64,000 nucleotides of DNA, from the NCBI RefSeq assembly GCF_009677585.1, contig NZ_WKYV01000018.1, positions 1 through 64,000 on the forward strand, read 5' to 3'. Source of the stretch: Lactonifactor sp. BIOML-A5. GTDB lineage: Bacteria > Bacillota > Clostridia > Lachnospirales > Lachnospiraceae. The notes below the pieces were generated by a model. The model did not search any database. It was not told the DNA's origin and worked only from the letters and a program-made list of their open reading frames with translations. The stretch's first letter is position 1. The number at the start of each line of letters is the position of its first letter. This document shows, in pieces, positions 42,970 to 50,849 of this stretch. Made by a program: the position numbers and the translations under genes.

Positions 42970-44541
42970 ATGCGCCTGTCTAAAAAAACGTTCTTGTACA
43001 GTATTATGATCTCTTTGGTTTTAGTACTTTTTGTGCTCCTTTATTTCATATTCATGCTTCCATCCCTCTATGTAGAATATACAGGGCAGGAATATCTGGA
43101 ATCTGTTATCCGGGTCCAGGAGGGATACAGTAAAAACAGGAGTTATCAGGGCCTGGAGGTAAGAAATCCCACGGGTTCCGCCTCTTTAGAGATTCCTCTT
43201 GAGGGAGACAGCATCTATCTGGCGGGAAAGGCGTTCCGGCTGACTATAAATATTAAAGATCCCAAACTTTTAAAAGCAGTTGAACAGTTGAGAGATTCTG
43301 TAAAGAATACGGAAAGCTTTGCCGATTTTGAGATGCCGGATATTGATTTTGAGGAATTAAAGAAGAGTATGCAAATGGAGGACGGAGGGCCGCTTTCAGA
43401 TATACTATCCTTTCAGATGGATACAGATGAAGAGTTACAGGACGTTAAGACAAGGAAAGGCAAAGTTCATATCATTACTGATTCGATGGTAGTTTTTGAA
43501 GGAGGAATGAATGACAAAGACAATGATTATACCACATATATCGCAGCGGGGAAGACAAAGGATGCACTCATTTTTTCCTTTCTGCCTGTTATGACGCCTC
43601 AGATGAATGAGATACAGCCCATCGTTTTGGGGAGTCTCCCAATGATTGCGGCTGTGGTATTTCTGCTGGTACTCATTGCCTCCCAGATTTTTTCAAAGAA
43701 GATTGTCAATCCCATCATACGGCTGGCAGGTTATGCGGAGGATGTGAAAGAAGCAGGATACAGGGAGATGACTCCGCTAGAAATCCATGAAAAAGATGAG
43801 ATTGGAGAGCTGGGAACCATATTAAATGAGCTGTATGATAAGCTGCGTCTGCAGTACCAGGAGCTTGAGGCAAAGAACCGGTCACTGGCCAGGGAGAACA
43901 AACGCCAGGAAGTCTTTCTTCGGGCGACCTCCCATCAGCTGAAGACACCTATCACAGCAGCGCTTTTGCTGACAGATGGCATGATCTCCGAAATAGGAAA
44001 ATATAAAGATACTGGGAAATACCTTCCGGAGGTGAAAAAGCAGCTGCTCTCAATGAGAAAGATGGTGGAGGACATTTTGTATCTGAATCATTCGGCATAT
44101 AACATTCAGAGAGAATCCGTGGATATGAATCTTCTGCTGAAAGAAGTGCTGGAAAGCTACCGGATACCGGCAGGAGAAAAGAAGCTGATCTTCCACTGTG
44201 AAGAGCAGCCCGTACTGGTAGAGTCAGACAGAGAAATTATGCGGAAGATTCTGGATAACCTCATCTCCAATGCAGTATCCTACACTCCGCCAAAAGGAGA
44301 GATCGCCATACACCTGTCTGAGGATTCTTTTGAAATTTTCAATACAGGAGCCCATATTGAGGAGGAGCTGCTTCCCCATATCTATGAACCCTTTGTGAGC
44401 AGCGATACCAGCCGGAAAGGCAGGGGACTTGGACTGTATGTGATCTCCTACTATATGGAGCTTCTCGGTTTTCAGATAGAAATTTCCAATGAGGAGAATG
44501 GGGTACTGGCCCGCATGTATCTAAACAGAAAGGAACATTAA
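42970..44541 (+). CDS. Sensor histidine kinase
   Basis: A 523-residue membrane kinase. The first helix is at residues 9-30 and the second near 222-240, with an approximately 190-residue extracellular sensor between them that has no family I recognise. A HAMP linker, the HisKA motif SHQLKTPITAALLL (His about 322) and a HATPase with NLISNAVSY (N box) and GRGLGLYV (G box) follow. The ATG at 42970 has GGAGGAAA upstream; a longer in-frame reading into the regulator gene is rejected. The signal is unknown; the adjacent ABC-2 exporter suggests peptide or antibiotic sensing. Confidence 0.92.
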   Translation: MRLSKKTFLYSIMISLVLVLFVLLYFIFMLPSLYVEYTGQEYLESVIRVQEGYSKNRSYQGLEVRNPTGSASLEIPLEGDSIYLAGKAFRLTINIKDPKLLKAVEQLRDSVKNTESFADFEMPDIDFEELKKSMQMEDGGPLSDILSFQMDTDEELQDVKTRKGKVHIITDSMVVFEGGMNDKDNDYTTYIAAGKTKDALIFSFLPVMTPQMNEIQPIVLGSLPMIAAVVFLLVLIASQIFSKKIVNPIIRLAGYAEDVKEAGYREMTPLEIHEKDEIGELGTILNELYDKLRLQYQELEAKNRSLARENKRQEVFLRATSHQLKTPITAALLLTDGMISEIGKYKDTGKYLPEVKKQLLSMRKMVEDILYLNHSAYNIQRESVDMNLLLKEVLESYRIPAGEKKLIFHCEEQPVLVESDREIMRKILDNLISNAVSYTPPKGEIAIHLSEDSFEIFNTGAHIEEELLPHIYEPFVSSDTSRKGRGLGLYVISYYMELLGFQIEISNEENGVLARMYLNRKEH

Positions 44542-44566
44542 AATTCCTAGGGACCTCCACGAAATC

Positions 44567-44598
44567 TTCATACGGACTTCATACGGTTCTGCTATGAT
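44567..44598 (+). promoter_or_regulatory. Promoter with response-regulator direct repeats before the ABC transporter
   Basis: TTCATACG (44567-44574) and TTCATACG (44578-44585) are an exact 8-bp repeat with an 11-bp period. TATGAT (44593-44598) is the -10. Spacing and surrounding bases (ATCTTCAT, TCTG, ATAAG) match those at 42229-42260. Confidence 0.65.
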
Positions 44599-44628
44599 AA
44601 GAGCAGAAAAAGAAAGGGGAGAAGATAT

Positions 44629-45528
44629 ATGCTGTTAACCATTCACAATCTTCAGGTACGCTACGGCAGCCAGCTGGCACTTCAGATAGACTGTCCCATC
44701 TCTATCCATGAGGGGGAGAGGATCGGTATCATTGGCTCCAACGGTGCAGGAAAGACAACGCTGGTAAAATCCATTTTGGGACTCACCAGCTACAAAGGAA
44801 GCATCCGCACAACTCTGAAACCAGAGCAGATTGCAGCACATATGCAGTCCAATCATTATGCGGCAACCATGCCGGTAAAAACTATTATGGAGACAATACT
44901 GGACACAAGTATCCGAAAAAACAGAGAGCTGCAGGAGCTGATATCCTATTTTGAATTTGAAAAATGCCTGCACAAGCGATATTCCCATCTGTCCGGGGGA
45001 CAGAAGCAGAGATTTACCATCATTATGGTTATGCTCCAGAATGCCCCCCTCACCTTTTATGATGAGGTGACATCCGGACTGGATTTTGAAACCAGGCAAA
45101 AACTGATGGAGAAGCTGGTAAATTGGTACCAGGATAAGTCCAATACCCTGTGCATTGTTTCCCACTATTACGAGGAACTGGAAATGCTTGCAGAAAAGAT
45201 TCTTATCTTAGACCAGGGGAAAGTGATTGATTTTGGAGAAAAAAGAGAATTATTCCGGAAGTACTGCGGGAGATCGGTTTTTATTACAGATAGCACAAAG
45301 CGCAACCAGGAGCTCCTAAGGGAGTATAAGAAGCTTATGTCCCCGGATCATCTTTTGGCTATCGCCTGTCCTGATATAGAGATTGAGCACAAAATCTCTG
45401 AGCGCCTGCTTCAGGAAAATGTAAACTTTAAGAGAAGTGATAATGACATTGAGATTATGTCCACCAATGCAAAGGCGGCATACTATGAGAGGGAGGGGAG
45501 ATCCTATGAAGACCAAATCATGCAATAA
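44629..45528 (+). CDS. ABC transporter ATP-binding protein
   Basis: A 299-residue ATPase. Walker A GSNGAGKTT (about residues 37-45), signature LSGGQKQRFTI (about residue 122), Walker B LTFYDEVTSGLD (with Tyr-Asp-Glu in place of the usual Leu-Asp-Glu) and a switch His in IVSHYYEE are visible. The C-terminal approximately 80 residues beyond the ATPase resemble the accessory domain of ABC-2 drug/peptide exporters. It pairs with the downstream permease and appears controlled by the upstream two-component system. GGGGAGAAG lies upstream of the ATG. Confidence 0.9.
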   Translation: MLLTIHNLQVRYGSQLALQIDCPISIHEGERIGIIGSNGAGKTTLVKSILGLTSYKGSIRTTLKPEQIAAHMQSNHYAATMPVKTIMETILDTSIRKNRELQELISYFEFEKCLHKRYSHLSGGQKQRFTIIMVMLQNAPLTFYDEVTSGLDFETRQKLMEKLVNWYQDKSNTLCIVSHYYEELEMLAEKILILDQGKVIDFGEKRELFRKYCGRSVFITDSTKRNQELLREYKKLMSPDHLLAIACPDIEIEHKISERLLQENVNFKRSDNDIEIMSTNAKAAYYEREGRSYEDQIMQ

Positions 45529-46276
45529 GAAGCTTATTATCTACGAGATACGCAATGCAATTGGAAATCCTTTCATTGCATTTTTCGGAATTGTCTTTCC
45601 GGTAATGATGCTGATGATTATTACATTCTCCCTGAGAAAACAGGTGCCGTCCTCTATGATACGGGAGACAAACACAGGGGTTTTCATTACTATGAGCCTG
45701 ATTATTCCCATGGCGGTAATCCTCCTGGGGCATTCCGCCAATTATTCCCAGGAACTTGAGAAGGAGATTCCGGTACGGATGCAGCTGTTTGGCTTTTCCC
45801 AGAACAGTATTATGCTGGCCAAGATCATTGCGCAGACCATAACTCTGACGGCAGGATTGATATTTTACTCTGTATTCTCCTATATTTTGGTAGATCTGCA
45901 GAGTCCTAAGTTCTCCTCCGCCCTCTGCCTCATAGGCTGTCTGTATCTTTTAGGAATCTTTTTCTTTCTCTTTGCCCATGGCCTCTCTAATATTTTTAAA
46001 AAGTTCGGCCCTACGTATACGATAAGTATGTTTGTCTACTTTGGGAGCATGATTCTCTGCGGTATGATGGGCATACAGACCGAACAGCTTCCCAAAGCGC
46101 TGAGGCGTGTGGCATCTTTCCTTCCAATGAGCTACATCAGCAGTGATTTCATTGAATTCTGGCAGGGAGGCAGCTATAATTTCGGACCTATGATTCAGGC
46201 ATTCCTTTTCTTTGGCGCACTCTGCGGATTGCTGGTAATATACTCTAATTATAAAAACAGGAGAGTGATTAAATAA
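45506..46276 (+). CDS. ABC-2 type transporter permease
   Basis: A 256-residue membrane protein with about six helices, typical of ABC-2 permeases: KKLIIYEIRNAIGNPFIAFF at the start, then FPVMMLMIITFSLR, and a late FLPMSYISSDFIEFWQGG. The ATG at 45506 has GGAGGGGAG upstream and overlaps the ATPase gene by 23 bp; an upstream in-frame start at 45437 would lie deep inside the ATPase gene. The substrate is unknown. Confidence 0.88.
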   Translation: MKTKSCNKKLIIYEIRNAIGNPFIAFFGIVFPVMMLMIITFSLRKQVPSSMIRETNTGVFITMSLIIPMAVILLGHSANYSQELEKEIPVRMQLFGFSQNSIMLAKIIAQTITLTAGLIFYSVFSYILVDLQSPKFSSALCLIGCLYLLGIFFFLFAHGLSNIFKKFGPTYTISMFVYFGSMILCGMMGIQTEQLPKALRRVASFLPMSYISSDFIEFWQGGSYNFGPMIQAFLFFGALCGLLVIYSNYKNRRVIK

Positions 46277-46421
46277 TAAAACCGGCCGGTAAGAGCTTAT
46301 CATAGCTTCTTATAAAAGACCAGATTAAGGTTACATTTCATAATTCACCATTACGAAAATGTAAGGTATAATTCTTCTTTCCTATGCTATAATCTAATCA
46401 ACAGAAGCTGAACGAAAGGGG

Positions 46422-46604
46422 ATGGCAGGGATGAGAGTATATAAAAACTATAACAAAAATGTATTTCTCAGAAAGGGGATGGAATACCTTTGTACAGGAA
46501 TTATGACAGTTCTGTGCATCCTTTGGGGAGTAATCCTTACAGCGCTTTATCTTCTCATCCTGTTTGCCGTTACCTGTGTCCGGATATTTGAGCCGGATGA
46601 CTAG
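46422..46604 (+). CDS. Small single-pass membrane protein
   Basis: A 60-residue (or 57, from ATG 46431) protein with a basic N terminus (RVYKNYNKNVFLRKG), one or two hydrophobic segments (TGIMTVLCILWGVILTALY and LLILFAVTC) and an acidic tail EPDD. AAAGGGG lies just upstream, and an extended -10 (TGCTATAAT, 46385-46393) precedes it without a good -35. I do not recognise a family; translation is plausible but not certain. Confidence 0.5.
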   Translation: MAGMRVYKNYNKNVFLRKGMEYLCTGIMTVLCILWGVILTALYLLILFAVTCVRIFEPDD

Positions 46605-46633
46605 GGAAATGCCCGTTCTCCGGGCACTTCCCG
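46604..46633. terminator. Stem-loop between convergent genes
   Basis: GGGAAATGCCCG and CCGGGCACTTCCC pair around TTCT. There is no strong T tract, so it may be a weak bidirectional terminator. Confidence 0.45.
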
Positions 46634-46665
46634 GTATATTCACAGTGACGAAGGAAATGTTTAGA

Positions 46666-47541
46666 CTATTCCAATGATGAGTTATGACGGATCCAGTATT
46701 GAAAAGCCCTGACAATATAGTCCGATGCGCCTGGGCCATATTTTGTATCAGTGACAGCTTTTATATAGTCATTGGAATAGACATCCACAATCATCTCCCA
46801 ATAGTTTCGCCCGAGAAAATCTGCGGTTGTGTTTTCCTGGGTTTGTTTTACAAGTTCTTGTACAATCGACTGTATATCTTCCGCTGAGACATCTTTTTGC
46901 GTATCAGAAGTCAGACTTTTATATAGGTCAGTGATTTGCTGGGTGCGCTTTTTTGTTTCCTCAGATACCTGTTCTTCCATGAGTTCAGAGAAATGATCAA
47001 GATTATATTTCATAGCCTCCGTATAGTTCTCCACGCTGCCATACTCTTGTATTGCACGCTTGGCAATCTCAGCCTCCCTGTCTCTGGCTCTCTGGATAAA
47101 TAAATCAAAATTCTCAAGACTTCCCCAATTTTTTATGATATCTTTCGTATTGGTGGTTTTAAATTGTTCCAATGCTTGGATATATTCTGTCAGGTCAAAT
47201 TCTTTAAACTCCATACAATGTTCCCCTTTCTCCAGGCGGGTAAGGAGCTGTATGAGTCTGTCTATACGATTCCGTTTTAGCAGGAACAATTCTTTCTGTT
47301 TCCTAAAAGCGGCTATCCTGTCAAAATCAGGTTTTTGGATTATGATACGTATTTCTTTTAATGAAAACCCCAGTTCTTTAAAAAACAGTATCTGCTGAAG
47401 CTTCTGCATAGCATCCTCGTCGTACAGACGATATCCGGACTGTGTTAACTTACTTGGCTTTAGCAGTCCGATTTCATCGTAGTATTGCAGGGTGCGCTTG
47501 CTTATTCCTGTGAATGCAGCAACTTGGCTTGTGGTTCGCAT
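46666..47541 (-). CDS. MerR family regulator with TipAS-like ligand-binding domain
   Basis: A 291-residue protein. Residues 1-70 are a MerR helix-turn-helix (TSQVAAFTGISKRTLQYYDE, then GLLKPSKLTQSGYRLYDE). A coiled-coil dimerisation helix extends to about residue 115. The C-terminal half fits the TipAS antibiotic-recognition domain, a helical fold with the late FLGRNYWEMIVDVYSNDY. It is divergent from a MATE exporter, so it probably activates that pump on binding a drug. The start is ATG 47541. Confidence 0.88.
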   Translation of the reverse strand: MRTTSQVAAFTGISKRTLQYYDEIGLLKPSKLTQSGYRLYDEDAMQKLQQILFFKELGFSLKEIRIIIQKPDFDRIAAFRKQKELFLLKRNRIDRLIQLLTRLEKGEHCMEFKEFDLTEYIQALEQFKTTNTKDIIKNWGSLENFDLFIQRARDREAEIAKRAIQEYGSVENYTEAMKYNLDHFSELMEEQVSEETKKRTQQITDLYKSLTSDTQKDVSAEDIQSIVQELVKQTQENTTADFLGRNYWEMIVDVYSNDYIKAVTDTKYGPGASDYIVRAFQYWIRHNSSLE

Positions 47542-47625
47542 ATCCTATCAGCTCCTTCAGTTTCCTTAGTAATTGAGTATGAGGCAGAGTGCCGGCAAAC
47601 ATATATTCTGCCTCTATAAATCTAG

Positions 47626-47654
47626 AATATAGTATCACGTTACGTGTAAGTCAA
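47626..47654 (-). promoter_or_regulatory. MerR promoter with dyad operator in the spacer
   Basis: On the - strand TTGACT (47654-47649) and TATATT (47631-47626) are 17 bp apart. The spacer holds ACACGTAACGTGAT, an ACGT-A-ACGT dyad like those bound by TipA-type MerR proteins. This implies autoregulation. Confidence 0.6.
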
Positions 47655-47726
47655 TACATTTTGCAACAATTGAAGAAAAATCATGAAGGGGGGAAGAGGA
47701 TAGCGGTAAATATCATCCGTGCTCAC

Positions 47727-47755
47727 TTGACAAGTACTATAAATTATAGTACCAT
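47727..47755 (+). promoter_or_regulatory. Candidate MATE promoter with 19-bp palindrome
   Basis: TTGACA (47727-47732) is followed by the perfect palindrome GTACTATAAATTATAGTAC (47734-47752) and TACCAT (47750-47755) with a 17-bp spacer. Farther downstream (47770-47802) is a second, imperfect AT-rich dyad with the same ATAGTA motifs. Which protein binds is not known; the divergent MerR regulator is the natural candidate. Confidence 0.5.
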
Positions 47756-47829
47756 AAGCAGTGTTGCATATAGTATAATATATAGTAGTATATATTATAG
47801 TTTGTATAAAGTGAAAGGAGACTCTAATT

Positions 47830-49221
47830 ATGAATCAACCAAACAAAAAAATGGCACTGCTGGGAAGTGTGCCAATACCGAAGGCACTGCTGGCATTGGG
47901 GCTTCCCACCATGATTGGTATGCTGATTAACGCACTGTATAACCTGGTGGATACCTATTTTGTGGGTGGTTTGGGAACGGATCAGATGGGTGCGGTCACA
48001 GTGGCCTTTCCTCTGGGACAAATGATAGTAGGTCTGGGGCTGCTATTTGGAAATGGTGCTGCCGCCTATCTTTCAAGGCTGCTTGGGCGGGGGGATAAGG
48101 AAACGGCGGACAAAGTTGCCAGCACCGCCTTGTACAGCAGTATTTTGGTGGGAGCAATACTCATTCTTTGCTCTGTCATTTTTCTGAGACCGATCTTAAA
48201 ACAGCTCGGAGCAATCGAGAGTGTTATGCCTTATGCAATCTCTTACGCCAGTATCTATATCACATTTTCGATTTTTAACGTATTTAATGTCACAATGAAT
48301 AATATCGTGGCAAGTGAAGGAGCGTCTAAAACAGCCATGTGTGCACTGATGGCAGGTGCCCTGTTAAATGCGGTATTAGACCCGATCTGCATTTATGCGC
48401 TTCAACTGGGAGTGGCAGGTGCAGCCATTGCCACGGCTGTTTCACAGATGGTTTCCACAGCAGTCTACTTGTGCTATATCTTTCGAAAAAAGAGTGTATT
48501 CAGTTTTCGTATCAGGGAATGCAACTATTCCAGAGAAATTATGTCCGAGATTTTGAAAATAGGGATTCCCACACTGCTATTTCAGGTATTGACCAGTCTT
48601 TCTATCAGTATGATGAATCATGCGGCGAAAGAGTATGGGGGATCTGCGCTGGCAGCGATGGGACCGTTTACTAAAATTATGTCCATGGGAAGCCTGATCG
48701 TATTTGGATTTCTGAAAGGCTTTCAGCCAATCGCCGGGTTTAGTTATGGAGCAAAAAGGTTTGACCGCCTGTATGAAGCAATCAAAACCGCTATCCTCTG
48801 GTCTACCTTATTTTGTGTGGTGTTCGGCCTGACTGCAGCAATCTTTCCTGCGCAAATCATGAGCTTGTTTACAAAAGGAGACAGGGAGATGGTCCGTGTG
48901 GGGGCAGCCGCTTTGAGAGCAAATGGTCTTTCCTTTATCTTCTTTGGCTTTTACACTGTGTACTCATTCCTCTTCCTGGTAATGGGAAAGGCGAAAGAGG
49001 GGTGTATCCTTGGTGCCTGCCGGCAGGGTATTTGTTTTGTGCCCGTTATTTTACTTCTTCCAATGGCTTGCGGCTTGCAGGGAGTACTGTATGCTCAGCC
49101 CATTGCTGATATACTGTCGGCTGCCGTCTCCGTATATATGGCCGTGCATCTTCATAAGGAACTGAGCGCAGCAAAAGTACGGGGAAAAGAAGCTTATCCG
49201 GGAGCGGGCGGCTTTGCGTAA
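47830..49221 (+). CDS. MATE family multidrug efflux transporter
   Basis: A 463-residue protein with about 12 helices. LLALGLPTMIGMLINALYNL (about residues 18-37), VDTYFVGGLGTDQMGAVTVA (about residues 38-57) and the second-half KIGIPTLLFQV and GFSYGAKRFDRL match the DinF/MepA-type MATE branch. It exports cationic drugs with Na+ or H+ exchange. AAAGGAG is upstream of the ATG. It is probably controlled by the divergent MerR-TipAS regulator. Confidence 0.93.
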   Translation: MNQPNKKMALLGSVPIPKALLALGLPTMIGMLINALYNLVDTYFVGGLGTDQMGAVTVAFPLGQMIVGLGLLFGNGAAAYLSRLLGRGDKETADKVASTALYSSILVGAILILCSVIFLRPILKQLGAIESVMPYAISYASIYITFSIFNVFNVTMNNIVASEGASKTAMCALMAGALLNAVLDPICIYALQLGVAGAAIATAVSQMVSTAVYLCYIFRKKSVFSFRIRECNYSREIMSEILKIGIPTLLFQVLTSLSISMMNHAAKEYGGSALAAMGPFTKIMSMGSLIVFGFLKGFQPIAGFSYGAKRFDRLYEAIKTAILWSTLFCVVFGLTAAIFPAQIMSLFTKGDREMVRVGAAALRANGLSFIFFGFYTVYSFLFLVMGKAKEGCILGACRQGICFVPVILLLPMACGLQGVLYAQPIADILSAAVSVYMAVHLHKELSAAKVRGKEAYPGAGGFA

Positions 49222-49249
49222 TTCCGGTTGCTGCTAGAAGCTATAAAAT

Positions 49250-49278
49250 TTGCATACGCAGAGTGATAGTGCTATAAT
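49250..49278 (+). promoter_or_regulatory. Consensus-like promoter downstream of the MATE gene
   Basis: TTGCAT (49250-49255) and TATAAT (49273-49278) with a 17-bp spacer. It lies about 245 bp before the XRE gene and directly before a terminator-like hairpin. Confidence 0.6.
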
Positions 49279-49285
49279 ACTTATG

Positions 49286-49316
49286 GAGCAATGGGGCGGG
49301 TCCTGTTGCTCTTTTT
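49286..49316 (+). terminator. Terminator-like hairpin in the MATE-XRE gap
   Basis: GAGCAA and TTGCTC flank a GC-rich loop and are followed by TTTTT. It can end the MATE transcript or act as an attenuator for the promoter at 49250. The rest of the 300-bp gap holds a GCACAA/TTGTGC hairpin (about 49317-49338) and a TTTATCCC/GGGATAAA hairpin (about 49412-49443). Confidence 0.6.
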
Positions 49317-49522
49317 GCACAATGCGGCTTTTGTGCAGGAAGAGTGCTGAACTAAGTTTTACATTTTTGTTATAGCTGCCGCCAGCGTTTTTTGAGAAAT
49401 TCGCTCCAAGAGTTTATCCCCAGACACCTGTGTCTAGGGATAAAAAACGGTATTTCTCGCTTTGTGTCGTGTTTTTTTATTCGAAAAGATGGTACTATGC
49501 AAATAGAAAGGAAGAATTGGCA

Positions 49523-50467
49523 ATGGATGCAAAGAAAATCGGCAGATTTCTAAAGGAGCTCCGGAAGGAAAAAGGGTTAACACAAGAACAGCTTGCAGAA
49601 ATGCTCTTTGTACCTGGCAGGAGTGTATCCCGCTGGGAGACGGGTACGAATATGCCGGATTTAAGCATTATGATTCAAATAGCAGATTTCTACGAGGTAG
49701 AAATCAATGACATCTTAGAAGGAGAAAGGAGAAGCGAGAGTATGGATCAAGAGGGAAAAGAGACATTATCTAAGGTCGCAGAGTACAGTAAATCGGAAAA
49801 AGATAAGGCGGTAAGAGCAGGAAATACGGCATTTGGCCTGATGTTTGCGCTATCTGCAGTCCTGATTATTGTGCAGTTAATTGTCACAAAGGAACTGTGG
49901 ACCGTTGCCGGGGAAACGATTACCTTACTTGTCGGAGGCATAGCATATATAGGAATTATGCTGTATAATGGCATATGGGAAAACGGTTCGGGAATTCAAA
50001 GTACTCCGGCAAAGGATGCTTTGACGAGCGTCGTGTGCTCGGGCATATTTTCTTCCGCATATGTGTTTTATATCATCCGAATAGGCGGTACGGCATCCCA
50101 GGCTGTGCGCGCCGCAGTCATATTTTTTACAGGAATTGCTATATTGAGTTTTGGGGTCCTGAGAATTTTAGCCTTTTTTAACAGCAGACGAATAAGAAAA
50201 GGAGAGTTAACCGACCCGCCAAAGGGAGTTAAGGAAGTAGTGCCGGTTAACGTTTTCACAGCAGACGGAACCATGCAGGCAGATATGATAATAGAAGCGT
50301 TGAAAAATAATGGCATTGCTGCCTATAAGCAGGACATGGGAGACGCCGGGTTGGCCTCAGTGCGTTATGGTATGGGGCGGGGAATCAATGACAGCGTTGC
50401 TATTTTCGTTGCAGATGCGGAAGCTGACAACGCTGTGGAAGTAATAAACGGCATGGGACTGCTTTAG
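49523..50467 (+). CDS. XRE-family regulator fused to a membrane domain and a DUF2007-like domain
   Basis: A 314-residue protein. Residues 5-60 are a helix-turn-helix of the Xre type (RKEKGLTQEQLAEMLFVPGR, then SVSRWETGTNMPDLS). A charged linker follows, then about four hydrophobic helices (residues 103-225), and a C-terminal approximately 70-residue domain (VNVFTADGTMQADMIIEALK, AIFVADAEADNAVEVI) resembling DUF2007 signal-transducing domains. It is thus a membrane-tethered DNA-binding protein. ATG 49523 has AAAGGAAG upstream; a longer reading from 49430 crosses a hairpin and is rejected. The target and signal are unknown. Confidence 0.82.
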   Translation: MDAKKIGRFLKELRKEKGLTQEQLAEMLFVPGRSVSRWETGTNMPDLSIMIQIADFYEVEINDILEGERRSESMDQEGKETLSKVAEYSKSEKDKAVRAGNTAFGLMFALSAVLIIVQLIVTKELWTVAGETITLLVGGIAYIGIMLYNGIWENGSGIQSTPAKDALTSVVCSGIFSSAYVFYIIRIGGTASQAVRAAVIFFTGIAILSFGVLRILAFFNSRRIRKGELTDPPKGVKEVVPVNVFTADGTMQADMIIEALKNNGIAAYKQDMGDAGLASVRYGMGRGINDSVAIFVADAEADNAVEVINGMGLL

Positions 50468-50849
50468 CGGAAAATATTTTTCCTCATTCCTCAGCAATCC
50501 AGTCCGGATGTCGTTTTTCCCTATGATTTCAAATTGTCCGAATCGCTGTTCCTTTGTGATTAAATACTTAAACGGCAAAGCTTCCTCCAGCATATTATCC
50601 TCCACAGAGGCAGGGCCAGAAAATTGAGATGGACGATAAATATCTACTTGAAGTTCTCACAGAAACTTCGTATAATTGAAAAAGTATGCATAGTTATACA
50701 GATTGAATCGGCACTGTAAATATTTGAGACAGGAAACGGAATTTACTAAGAGCGAAAGCAGATATAAGATATGCTGCTGAAACAGAGATAAACAGTATAA
50801 AGAACATAAACAGCTGCTGGAGATTCATCAACAAAAATAAGGAGATACA
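50468..50849. other. Intergenic region without a recognised gene
   Basis: 382 bp. It holds the promoter at 50648-50676. An open - strand stretch (50357-50605) has no ribosome-binding site of note and partly mirrors the XRE gene. I see no RNA gene. Confidence 0.5.
50648..50676 (+). promoter_or_regulatory. Promoter of the TIGR03960-rsfS gene string
   Basis: TTGAAG (50648-50653) and TATAAT (50671-50676) are 17 bp apart. GAAGTT/AACTTC forms a dyad within the spacer. The leader to the first gene is about 170 bp. Confidence 0.6.

Noticed and set aside
50357..50605. 82-codon - strand frame near the end of the XRE gene
   Set aside because: Half of it lies opposite the XRE coding region, the remainder has no recognisable family, and there is no clear ribosome-binding site.
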